Shown here: positions 36,094 to 43,484 of the stretch, in pieces | Numbering within the stretch: the stretch's first letter is position 1 | Layout of the letters: each line of letters begins with the position of its first letter | Assembly (NCBI RefSeq): GCF_019048065.1 | Contig: NZ_CP077291.1 | Coordinates: forward strand, 930,001-994,000 | DNA from: Citrobacter farmeri | Lineage (GTDB): Bacteria > Pseudomonadota > Gammaproteobacteria > Enterobacterales > Enterobacteriaceae | DNA: 64,000 bases | Reading direction: 5' to 3' | Notes under the pieces: model-generated | Seen by the model: only the letters and a program-made list of their open reading frames with translations | The model's database searches: none | Told to the model about the DNA's origin: nothing | Made by a program: the position numbers and the translations under genes

Positions 36094-36261
36094 ATGTCAA
36101 AGGTAATTAAATTCTCTCTGCTCGCTGTTGCTATTTCTGTGATTTCTGGTTGCACAGGTAGTGTCTATAACAAACAAAAAAATTGTGATTACGATTATTT
36201 GTTACATCCGGCAATTTCTATCTCTAAAATTATTGGTGGTTGTGGCCCTGTAGATCAGTAA
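36094..36261 (+). CDS. YhfL-like small lipoprotein (DUF4223 type)
   Basis: A 55-residue lipoprotein. The ATG at 36094 has AAGGAG 6 bases upstream and gives a signal peptide ending in the lipobox ISGC (Cys20). An upstream in-frame ATG at 36046 would spoil the signal. The tail YDYLLHPAISISKIIGGCGP is nearly the same as that of E. coli YhfL, a tiny lipoprotein of unknown function, and two further cysteines (CDY, GGC) could form a disulfide. It stands alone, ahead of a hairpin, at the left end of the island. Confidence 0.8.
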   Translation: MSKVIKFSLLAVAISVISGCTGSVYNKQKNCDYDYLLHPAISISKIIGGCGPVDQ

Positions 36262-36268
36262 TCCTGTC

Positions 36269-36293
36269 TGAGCCAACCAGTCTGGTTGGCTCA
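36269..36293 (+). terminator. Hairpin after the YhfL-like gene
   Basis: TGAGCCAACCA (36269-36279) pairs perfectly with TGGTTGGCTCA (36283-36293) around a 3-base loop. The following AATCTCTGTTT is only moderately T-rich. It starts 7 bases after the stop. Confidence 0.6.
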
Positions 36294-36383
36294 ATCTCTG
36301 TTTCATCTACGCAGGGTTAGAACTCTCTGAGAAATAAATCTCTGATTTTATTAACATGCTTCCGTCGCGACAAGGAGGGCATT

Positions 36384-37031
36384 TTGAGATTATTATTGAT
36401 TGGTGAGAATGAAATTAAAATGCAATTTCTGTGCTCTGGACTTAACAAGTCAGGGAATATTATTGATCGTGTGAAAAATATTTCGCAAGCCGAGGCATTT
36501 TTAAATGCAACTCACTATTGTGCAATAATTATTTTGAATCCAACAGATCAATGCTTAAGTACAACGTCGCAGTGGCACAATAAAAATTCAAAATTTGCCT
36601 TAATCTCGTTAATTGAGAGTAGGGAGGCGAATGAAAGAGTGAAGTGTTTTAATTTGGGACTAAATGATTGCATTGATTTCCCCGTTGACATAGAAGAGCT
36701 CAACGCCAGAATCCATGCGGCAGTTCGCCGGAATTGTGCATTAGCCCCTTCAATTTTAAGACACAGCAATATCATCTATAACACCAGTTCGCGTGAAGTC
36801 AAAGTAAATGGCGAAGAGGTCGGGTTAACCCCCAGGGAATTATCCCTTCTGGAAGTCTTTATGATGAACAAAGAGAGAATCCTCTCCCGACGTTATCTTG
36901 AGGATAAGCTATGTTCATGGGGCGAGGTGATTGGCAGTAATGTCATTGAGGTACATATTTCGTCGCTGAGAAAAAAACTGGGGAAAGGTGTTATCAAGAC
37001 GTTGTCAGGGCAGGGATATCGTTTAGTTTAA
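36384..37031 (+). CDS. Orphan OmpR-type regulator with degenerate receiver
   Basis: The product is 215 residues: an N-terminal receiver-like domain (about 1-115) and a C-terminal OmpR/PhoB winged helix (about 130-215, with LTPRELSLLEVFMMNK, SNVIEVHISSLRKKL and TLSGQGYRL). The receiver lacks the phosphorylatable aspartate: residues 51-52 are Leu-Asn where the family has Asp. The acidic pocket is reduced to Glu8-Asn9, and the conserved lysine before Pro is Phe (CIDFPV). It is probably phosphorylation-independent. The start is TTG at 36384 with AGGAGG upstream. No histidine kinase is nearby. Its targets are unknown. Confidence 0.8.
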   Translation: MRLLLIGENEIKMQFLCSGLNKSGNIIDRVKNISQAEAFLNATHYCAIIILNPTDQCLSTTSQWHNKNSKFALISLIESREANERVKCFNLGLNDCIDFPVDIEELNARIHAAVRRNCALAPSILRHSNIIYNTSSREVKVNGEEVGLTPRELSLLEVFMMNKERILSRRYLEDKLCSWGEVIGSNVIEVHISSLRKKLGKGVIKTLSGQGYRLV

Positions 37032-37103
37032 TTCCAGGCTACATCGATACTACGCGAAAAATAGGTAACATGGCGTACTCTTAGGATAGAGTGAGAGGTT
37101 AGT

Positions 37104-37661
37104 GTGACTGATATTGCAGAAATGGATAATGTTGAAAGAGTGGGGGCTGAATTAGATTCTCATCGTATTGAGTTTCTCGTCGTCAAAAAAACGAGTCATC
37201 ATAAATTTGTCGCTATTCTATTAGATGGGCGCGTTGTCAGTTTTTCGCCTGTCGTACCGGCAGACATCTATTATGAACTCAATGAGAGGATTCTTATCGA
37301 TGGGAAAATGAGAAATGTCTCGGGGATTTCGGCACCGGTAAAACAAGGACTGAACGAAAATATTCAACTTCTTTTGGAGAATAAACATTTAGCCGGTAAT
37401 AAGCAACTTGCGACGTTACTTAAACAGAGTGGCAGTATTGTATCATCGCGCAAAGAAGGACCAGATTTAATCTACGAAATGTGGTTTTTCCTCGGCATTA
37501 TGGTTCCCGTATGCGTCGTTTTAATCAAGACTTTTCATCGTGAGATTTTTTCAGCGATAAAAAACGTTGAAATCATTGATATGCTCATTATGCTCGGGAT
37601 CCCATTTATTCCAACTACGCTTATTTATCTCGTCGTACTCATTTTTAGACGATTCTGGTAA
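37104..37661 (+). CDS. Uncharacterised membrane protein, two C-terminal helices
   Basis: I do not recognise this 185-residue protein. A soluble N-terminal part (about 1-120, with a small beta-rich segment around FVAILLDGRVVSFSP) is followed by two strong membrane helices (about 124-142 and 158-180) ending in RRFW. The start is GTG at 37104; an in-frame ATG seven codons later is an alternative. It follows the degenerate regulator by 72 bases on the same strand, so it may be its target or partner. It converges on the next gene with a 22-base gap. Confidence 0.65.
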   Translation: MTDIAEMDNVERVGAELDSHRIEFLVVKKTSHHKFVAILLDGRVVSFSPVVPADIYYELNERILIDGKMRNVSGISAPVKQGLNENIQLLLENKHLAGNKQLATLLKQSGSIVSSRKEGPDLIYEMWFFLGIMVPVCVVLIKTFHREIFSAIKNVEIIDMLIMLGIPFIPTTLIYLVVLIFRRFW

Positions 37662-37683
37662 CACAGTCGAAAACATCCCCTTA

Positions 37684-38199
37684 TCAACGAAGAAAAATAT
37701 TGACGGAAACCGCTCCATCGCGGGGATAAAAGCGTATTTCATCGTCAGATAACCACTCTACGTGCCAGGCTATTATCTCTGTTGAGCCTACAACATCCGG
37801 GGTTACGATCGGTATCATAAAAATAGAATGTCTGCGATAGAGAGACGGTCGACTGGCATGGTCATATTCGATAACCAGATGTTTCTCACCCGATGGCGAT
37901 GCAAACTCGCGCTGGAATTCACGGGGCGCCAAAAAGAGTAACAGCCAGTACAGAAAAATAGCGATAAAACAGGCCGGGACAAGTGTCAGGATACGCCAGA
38001 AAATCCTGCTTCCTACCGGCAAAATAACAAGACTGCACAGCACCAGCAACACCGGCGGGACGCGATGAAACCAGGTAAATACCACCAGGCGGTTAGTAGC
38101 GACAATCAGAGAGAGCAGCGTCAGCGCGCAGAGTAACCAAAAAATGCACCTTGTGTGGGGCTTTTTACGAGGGGAGGCATTGCCTGCATTATCGTCCAT
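37684..38199 (-). CDS. Uncharacterised membrane protein, three N-terminal helices
   Basis: I do not recognise this 171-residue protein. Three hydrophobic helices (about 18-35, 47-65 and 68-92) precede a C-terminal soluble domain of about 75 residues, with SPSGEKHLVIEYD and ending SVNIFLR. Its start overlaps the end of the EamA transporter gene by 11 bases, so the two are co-translated, which suggests a shared process. There is no good ribosome site, which also fits coupling. Confidence 0.65.
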   Translation of the reverse strand: MDDNAGNASPRKKPHTRCIFWLLCALTLLSLIVATNRLVVFTWFHRVPPVLLVLCSLVILPVGSRIFWRILTLVPACFIAIFLYWLLLFLAPREFQREFASPSGEKHLVIEYDHASRPSLYRRHSIFMIPIVTPDVVGSTEIIAWHVEWLSDDEIRFYPRDGAVSVNIFLR

Positions 38200-39067
38200 G
38201 GCTTTTATTCTTGCGTAAAAAACAGAGCAGGCAAATCAGGATAATAGTCCCGCCAGCCAGGGTGGCTTTCCCTGGATAGCTGTCGGTGACGACATACTCC
38301 AGTAAGAGTGCCAGGCAGGGGGTTAAAAACATCCAGTTGGTGACTTGTCCGGTATTTTCGGCTAAGGACAGTGCTTTTCCCCAGGTAATATAAGCAACAG
38401 CGCCGGGGAAGAGACCAAGATAAATCACCAGTGCTATGGCACCCGACGGGGCATCGTGCAGTTCACGGAGTGCATCAGGGGCATACCCCAGGAGCATCAC
38501 CGTGCCGAACAAAAAGCTGTAAGCCGTCATCTGCAACGCGGATATCTGCCGGTTCATCCGGCGCTGTATCACATTATAGAGCGCCAGTAAGGCGGCGGCG
38601 CCCAACATCCAGATAATCCCTTGCGATATGAGCAAAGACCCTTCCTGAAGCGAAATAAACAGTACCGCAGAAAATGCGGTCAGTGTTGCCAGCCACTGAC
38701 TCGTCCGCAACTTTTCTTTAAATACCACGAGAGCCAACAGGGCGCTGATGATTGGGCACAGCGCAATAATAATGCTGGCGGTAGTGGGGTTAAGGGAGAG
38801 GGATCCTGTATTAAAGGCGATAAAGTAGAGCGAAAAGCCACTTGCGCCAGAGAGCATAAAAACAGGTATATGACGCCACTTGACGGCGAGTTGTCGATAA
38901 AAAGTGAGTAATGTCATTAGACAAAGCGTGGCGACCCCGCAGCGCAAAAGACCGAGGGCGGTGGCCGAGAATGTCAGCAATGCCACTTTGGTATAGACAT
39001 AGGCGCTGGACCAGATCGCTACGGTCAGAAAAGCATAAAACTGACTAAGTAAGACCTCCCTGTTCAT
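38189..39067 (-). CDS. EamA-family (drug/metabolite) transporter
   Basis: A 292-residue inner-membrane protein with ten predicted helices in two EamA repeats (about 10-140 and 150-285), the architecture of DMT-superfamily exporters for amino acids or metabolites. The motifs FYAFLTVAIWSSAYVYTKVAL and FPGAVAYITWGKALS are typical. AAGGAG precedes the ATG. The substrate cannot be inferred. It is the first gene of a two-gene unit with the membrane protein at 37684-38199, and a terminator-like hairpin separates it from the DcrB-like gene upstream. Confidence 0.85.
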   Translation of the reverse strand: MNREVLLSQFYAFLTVAIWSSAYVYTKVALLTFSATALGLLRCGVATLCLMTLLTFYRQLAVKWRHIPVFMLSGASGFSLYFIAFNTGSLSLNPTTASIIIALCPIISALLALVVFKEKLRTSQWLATLTAFSAVLFISLQEGSLLISQGIIWMLGAAALLALYNVIQRRMNRQISALQMTAYSFLFGTVMLLGYAPDALRELHDAPSGAIALVIYLGLFPGAVAYITWGKALSLAENTGQVTNWMFLTPCLALLLEYVVTDSYPGKATLAGGTIILICLLCFLRKNKSHGR

Positions 39068-39084
39068 CCGGACTCCTTTATATT

Positions 39085-39105
39085 AAAAGGGGCGCACCTG
39101 CCCCT
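39085..39105 (-). terminator. Terminator after the DcrB-like gene
   Basis: AGGGGC (39088-39093) pairs with GCCCCT (39100-39105). On the minus strand the stem is followed by TTTTAATAT. It lies between the DcrB-like gene and the EamA gene, so they are probably separate or only partly linked transcripts. Confidence 0.55.
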
Positions 39106-39113
39106 GTAAGCGA

Positions 39114-39665
39114 TCAATATTTCAGAGAGGAAAGCGCTTCCACGCCCGCTGCACTGTATTTCTCTTTCAGGTCATCAGTGCTGTTAAAAGTGGTAATCAG
39201 CAGCTTGTCATCCAGTGAAGAGAGTTGCATAACGTTATAGATGCCCGTGGCTGGATTATTGACGTCGGGGGTGATCATCTCTAAACGCTGCATTTTCTTG
39301 CCGTTCACGGTCACTTCGGATACTTGCGGGGAAAATGCGCTAAGTTGCTTTTTCATCATCTCTGCAAATTGCGGAAGTTGAGATTCTTTCATCGGGTTGG
39401 TGGTCATGCTAAAAGCCATTGTCACTTTCCCACCCTCGCTTTCAACATACCATGCTTCTTTTGGTCGTTGCGCCGCCTGAGTATATTTTTTCTCCAGCAT
39501 ATCCTGAGGCATCAGCGTGTATTCTTCTGGCAGAACTATCGTGGCTTTCCCCTCGAGTATCTTCGTGCCGTTGACTGCGGCAGCGGTGTCGCTACCGCTA
39601 TCGCAGGCGGTGAGCGCAAAGGTAGAACACACAAGCATGGCACTAAATAACAGGCGAGATTTCAT
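39114..39665 (-). CDS. DcrB-like lipoprotein, paralogue 1
   Basis: A 183-residue lipoprotein with lipobox LTAC (Cys21) followed by Asp, an inner-membrane retention signal. The mature domain looks DcrB-like: ILEGKATIVLPEEY near the start, KEAWYVESEGG, AEMMKKQL, VNGKKMQRLE and a terminal SSLKY. E. coli DcrB is a lipoprotein needed for phage C1/C6 infection and lipoprotein maturation balance. A second copy with the same motifs lies at 43485-44072. AAGGAG precedes the ATG. Its function here is unknown. Confidence 0.75.
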   Translation of the reverse strand: MKSRLLFSAMLVCSTFALTACDSGSDTAAAVNGTKILEGKATIVLPEEYTLMPQDMLEKKYTQAAQRPKEAWYVESEGGKVTMAFSMTTNPMKESQLPQFAEMMKKQLSAFSPQVSEVTVNGKKMQRLEMITPDVNNPATGIYNVMQLSSLDDKLLITTFNSTDDLKEKYSAAGVEALSSLKY

Positions 39666-39906
39666 CAGTTCACTCCTTGTCAGCTTTTATTGGGTTATTG
39701 AAATAACCCTCCCTTCGGGCGTAAGTTGCTATGAAAGTCAATGCTGCTTACGCTAATTTATAGATATATTATTTCTGTTTTTTAGACGCATAATCACTGT
39801 CATCCTGAAGTGGATATTCAGTTTTGAAGGTATCTTACAAGTGTAAAAATACTAAACTGTTGATATCACACTTAGTGATGCGGATTTAATTTCAGGAACG
39901 AGAGAG

Positions 39907-40368
39907 TTAAATTCGTGAAAAATTAACGTGGCTACTCTCTTTGCCCGATTTACTCTTATCAAAAGTGTATAGAGGCGTTATTTTATCATTCATCAGATAA
40001 TATCCCTTCCCTCTGACACGAATAAACAGCTCATTCTCTACACCGACTTCATCGAGTTTCTGTTTCAGATTTTGCATCACTTGCCATAAGCGGCTATAGG
40101 TGCCAGAAAGTTGATTTTTTTCCCAAACGTTAAATATAATTTCGTCATCGGTAACAATGCCTCTCTCCGCGTGCCGCATAAGAAAATACATCAGTTCACT
40201 CATTGTGTTTCGTAACTGGCAGGAGGCACCACGGTTACTGATGAGCTGTTGCTGAAATGGCAAGTAGAGAACAGAGGAATCAATAAGATATCCATACAAT
40301 TTGTTCATATGCATGTCTGAAATTACTCCGTAATCTGATGTTCCTTTTTCACTCATTATATAGGTCAT
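39907..40368 (-). CDS. Winged-helix regulator without membrane anchor (CadC/ToxR-type DNA-binding domain)
   Basis: The 153-residue product is little more than an OmpR/CadC-type winged helix: ELMYFLMRHAERGIVTDDEIIFNVW, then RLWQVMQNLKQKLDEVG and IRVRGKGYYL, the wing motif of this class. No transmembrane segment or receiver is present. The start could be 40368 or 40356 (MSEKGTSDYG); neither has a clear ribosome site. It sits between the two DcrB-like genes with long AT-rich flanks, which suggests its own promoter. Confidence 0.7.
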   Translation of the reverse strand: MTYIMSEKGTSDYGVISDMHMNKLYGYLIDSSVLYLPFQQQLISNRGASCQLRNTMSELMYFLMRHAERGIVTDDEIIFNVWEKNQLSGTYSRLWQVMQNLKQKLDEVGVENELFIRVRGKGYYLMNDKITPLYTFDKSKSGKESSHVNFSRI

Positions 40369-41093
40369 TACTCTGTATTAAATCCATATAGATGATAATT
40401 AAGATTGAAGGGCAAAAGTCTTACTTAACTGAAATTATTGAAATTAAACGCCTGCAAACCTTCTTCGACCCACTGAAATCTCTGACTTAACGCATTTATC
40501 ACGTACATTTGTTTAGAATTTTAAGTTCCATAACATAAATGGTTAAATTTTATTTATCAGGTAAAAACAAAATATAAGTCTGTTTGTTAATATTATGTAG
40601 CGCCGTGAGAGGTATATTTCGTTTACTATTGTTTAAGTCCTGCTTAACTTGAGTACATTTTTTCTGTTTATGACAACAATTGATATCTAAACTCGCAAAT
40701 TGACATTTATTTAGTGAATTTAACTATTATTTAGTGAGTTGCAGGGATAATCATCTTATTCATGAGCCGGGTGAGATGAAGAGAGAAGCGGATGAGGAGA
40801 GCAGCCTGGGGAAAGGGAGTAGTGAAAAGAATAAAAATGAGTGGCGGAGTTGTCTGAGACCGTTAGCAGGCTGGCGGAACATCAGCTGGTCAGATGATAG
40901 TAAGACGCAGGGCGAAACCATGCAACAGAGCACCAGCGACATAGCTGGTCTCAACCAGGGCCAGGGCTGTTGCGCTCAGGGAAATGGCGTACTGCTTACT
41001 TTGTTGATGCAGAATGATGGATAATCTGGACAGGAGGATATTAACGTGCGGCAGTCATCGCCTCTCATCCAGATAGCGGTACGATCAGTTGGA
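40369..41093. other. Non-coding stretch with a GC-richer patch, possibly a gene remnant
   Basis: Bases 40369-40735 are AT-rich with no credible gene. Bases 40740-41050 are markedly less AT-rich. The open frames there (a 96-codon plus-strand frame starting at GTG, a 64-codon minus-strand frame) show no domain and no ribosome site. A minus-strand stretch without an ATG, about 40897-41055, reads LHQQSKQYAISLSATALALV and onward with core-like codons and then meets stops. It may be a decayed gene, but I cannot identify it. Confidence 0.35.
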
Positions 41094-41567
41094 TCAGGCT
41101 TCCATTTGGCAGGCATAGACCCAGATGTACTCTGTGCCGAAGACGAGCAGGTCATTACGGATTTTATTGCTTCTTACATTGATTTTTTCACCAACCTTAA
41201 TACCAAAAATGTTGCTACTTAAGCGATCGGGAGATTGGTCGATAGAGAACCGCTGCTCCTGAAGCAATGTGGTTTCATAGAGTCCGTTGTAGAACTGGCG
41301 GTACTGGTAGGTACCTTGGCGATAAATTCTGCTCATAGAACCATCCGCTTGATGATGAGCTCCTTTCACCGTCATGCTGACCGTTTGTTTATGAATATTA
41401 ATTTTAATCCGTAAATTCATGTATTCGTCAGCGTTCAGATAAACCTTTTGCTGACCTGTACAAGAGTAGGTCTGAGTGCGCTTGTAAAAATGAGAGACAA
41501 TTAAAAACAGGAAAGCCAGTAACAGAGGTAGCCAAATGAAAAGTTTGTTTTTTTTAATAATTATCAT
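41094..41567 (-). CDS. FidL-like inner-membrane protein
   Basis: A 157-residue protein with one N-terminal membrane helix (about 9-27) and a periplasmic beta-rich domain with two cysteines (YSCTGQ and YACQ). This layout matches the FidL-like family, encoded next to MarT in Salmonella SPI-3 and beside other ToxR-like regulators. Its start overlaps the stop of the MarT-like gene by 4 bases, as expected for a regulator-partner pair. By analogy with ToxR-ToxS it may sense or stabilise the regulator; this is inference. Confidence 0.72.
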   Translation of the reverse strand: MIIIKKNKLFIWLPLLLAFLFLIVSHFYKRTQTYSCTGQQKVYLNADEYMNLRIKINIHKQTVSMTVKGAHHQADGSMSRIYRQGTYQYRQFYNGLYETTLLQEQRFSIDQSPDRLSSNIFGIKVGEKINVRSNKIRNDLLVFGTEYIWVYACQMEA

Positions 41568-42280
41568 AATGGACCTCTTGCCAGGTACTTCTCACAGACA
41601 GGTGTAGCACTGGTTGAAGAACGGCAATGCACCAGTGATTCAGTGGCAATATTAACGGAGTCATTCTCGAGGTAATAGAGAACGTCCTCATCGTTACATT
41701 GCAGTGATTCCTTTTGGATCAGACTCGCAAGGCTCTCTTTTGCCTGTTCCGTTTTGCTCAGGATATGAACCTTACAACCATTGATGTTCTCTGCTTTGGG
41801 CAAAGGCAGAGCGCTGAAATGCTCCTGATGGTAAATGTAAGACCAAACGGACAGGAGGAGTGCCACGGTAAGGGACAACAGGATACTGAAGAGGTTGATC
41901 CCTGACTTAATACTGAATTTTTTTTTCAACGTCCTGGTGGGTTGAGGCGACATTTCCGTCACCTTCACCTCTTCGGAGAGGAGTAACCCTATTCTGGGCT
42001 TAGTTAAGAGGATATCTTTACTGATGCCTAAGTCACGGAAACTTTTTCTCAACATTGAGACATTTTGACTTAGATTACTGTCACTATCCACTAACTCATT
42101 CTTTTTAAAAATATCGTCAAGCAACTGATTGCGAGTGAATATTGTCCCCTGGTTTTTAACAAGGTATTCAAGAAGAAAGCATCCGGGCATCGCTAAAAAT
42201 ATGTTATCACTTGTTTCAACGTGGGTAAGCGATCGATCTTCCGTATTAAACCTGATAGTGTCCTCTATAATATAATCCAT
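41564..42280 (-). CDS. MarT/ToxR-like membrane-anchored transcription regulator
   Basis: The product is 238 residues from the ATG at 42280, chosen because GGGGAGG lies about 7 bases upstream; an earlier in-frame ATG at 42319 has no ribosome site. A winged helix covers about residues 5-102 (FLLEYLVKNQGTIFTRNQLLDDI, SDSNLSQNVSMLRKSFRDLG). It is followed by a basic linker, a single membrane helix (about 128-150) and a periplasmic domain with cysteines (INGCKV, LQCNDE, VHCRS, VCEK). This is the ToxR/CadC/MarT design for one-component sensing across the membrane. The FidL-like gene follows with a 4-base overlap. The signal and targets are unknown. Confidence 0.8.
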   Translation of the reverse strand: MDYIIEDTIRFNTEDRSLTHVETSDNIFLAMPGCFLLEYLVKNQGTIFTRNQLLDDIFKKNELVDSDSNLSQNVSMLRKSFRDLGISKDILLTKPRIGLLLSEEVKVTEMSPQPTRTLKKKFSIKSGINLFSILLSLTVALLLSVWSYIYHQEHFSALPLPKAENINGCKVHILSKTEQAKESLASLIQKESLQCNDEDVLYYLENDSVNIATESLVHCRSSTSATPVCEKYLARGPL

Positions 42281-42626
42281 ATGTATACCTCCCCCCAATA
42301 GTGGGAAATAATATAGCAATGCAGGATTATATTAATTTAGGAATTATTCTATATATGAAACGTTATCTTTTTTTATGTCAGTAAATGATGATTATCTTAA
42401 TTGTTATTAACAAGTGGATAGCATGGCTTTATCTAATCAACTATAATTAACACTCAAGTAACTATAGTATGCATAGACAGAGAAAATGTTAACTAATGCA
42501 ATGATTAATAGGTCTTTTATATGTTTCAATTATGTAGTTCCCACGATATTTGTTTAGTCATGTATCAGAGATGATGTGATTAATGTCTTGTGAAGCCTCC
42601 ACAGGGGCAATGGCTTACGGCGTATA
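42281..42626. other. AT-rich spacer between the MarT-like and LuxR-type genes
   Basis: About 350 bases with no credible reading frame and very high A+T. It should contain the MarT-like promoter, read leftwards; the ribosome site (GGGGAGG) lies at its left end. The next gene's terminator bounds it on the right. Confidence 0.5.
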
Positions 42627-42658
42627 AACCCTAAGCTAATCACGGTTAGCTTAGGGTT
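42627..42658 (-). terminator. Strong terminator hairpin after the LuxR-type gene
   Basis: AACCCTAAGCTAA (42627-42639) pairs perfectly over 13 bases with TTAGCTTAGGGTT (42646-42658). Read on the minus strand, the stem runs into TTTATAC. It lies 24 bases beyond the gene. Confidence 0.75.
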
Positions 42659-42682
42659 AACTGAAAGCGGAAACCATCCACG

Positions 42683-43306
42683 TCATTGCGATGTTGTCAT
42701 CTCTGGTGTAATGGCTTTTTTATGATGTCCCCGTTCCATATTGTAATAGAGTAAATCAGCGGGAGACTGCCGTGAGATAAAAGGGAGTATTTTTTTGCAA
42801 TATATGGCTGTAAAGGGATGGTATCGCAGGAAACCACACTTATAAACTAAATGGTTTCTCAATTGATATATGTTTTTCTCCGTGGTGTTAAGCATGGAGG
42901 CAATGACCGGGATATTCTTTCCTGCGGCCGTAAACTGTAGCGCCTTAAACTCTTTGTATTTAACGTCCTCGTGAACAAGGCTTAAATATTGTTGCACCTT
43001 GCTTTGAATGACATGAATAGGGTCTTTCTTCGATATGAAGTTTCGTTTATCCCTGAGAAGCGAAGGTGAAATATCTATAGCCACAATGACATTGTGCAAA
43101 GGGTGATTAAAGTTAAATTTCACGTTTGATTTTGTGAAATTAACCGCATCAAGAATGATGAGATCATATTCATTAGATAATGTGTATAAATCAGAACATG
43201 AAAAATTATCCGACGACATGCTCTCACAGCAATATTCTGCGGTTTGAAAAATGTTCAGAACCCCATGAGTGAAGTAAACGTCCTGAGAAATAAGCAATAT
43301 CTTCAT
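42683..43306 (-). CDS. LuxR/FixJ-type response regulator, orphan
   Basis: A 207-residue protein. The N-terminal receiver-like domain has a hydrophobic strand ending in Asp53 (DLIILDAVN), Asp9 in the acidic pocket, and a lysine pair before Asp-Pro (ISKKDP), so phosphorylation is possible. A LuxR-type helix-turn-helix follows at about 118-165 (AAGKNIPVIASMLNTTEKNIYQLRNHL). A tail of about 40 residues ends it. AAGGA lies upstream of the ATG. There is no cognate kinase in the window. It resembles regulators of fimbriae or capsule in general design only. Confidence 0.75.
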   Translation of the reverse strand: MKILLISQDVYFTHGVLNIFQTAEYCCESMSSDNFSCSDLYTLSNEYDLIILDAVNFTKSNVKFNFNHPLHNVIVAIDISPSLLRDKRNFISKKDPIHVIQSKVQQYLSLVHEDVKYKEFKALQFTAAGKNIPVIASMLNTTEKNIYQLRNHLVYKCGFLRYHPFTAIYCKKILPFISRQSPADLLYYNMERGHHKKAITPEMTTSQ

Positions 43307-43484
43307 ACAAAAGTCCTTTTTGATAAAGCCAGGCAGGAACGATTAAGATTCATGCCTGACTTATATTGTGATTAACCGTTGCTTACAGCTTTCGTCATTT
43401 TATGGGTTATGTTGGATGCTTAAGGATAAAGTCCTGGTGTCGGCGTTCCTTGCGCTAAATTGCTATTAATGAATAAAGCATGTT

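Noticed and set aside
40734..41024. A 96-codon plus-strand frame in the island, starting at GTG
   Set aside because: No ribosome site, no hydrophobic or domain pattern, and low-complexity Glu/Lys/Ser content. It lies in a patch better explained as a gene remnant.
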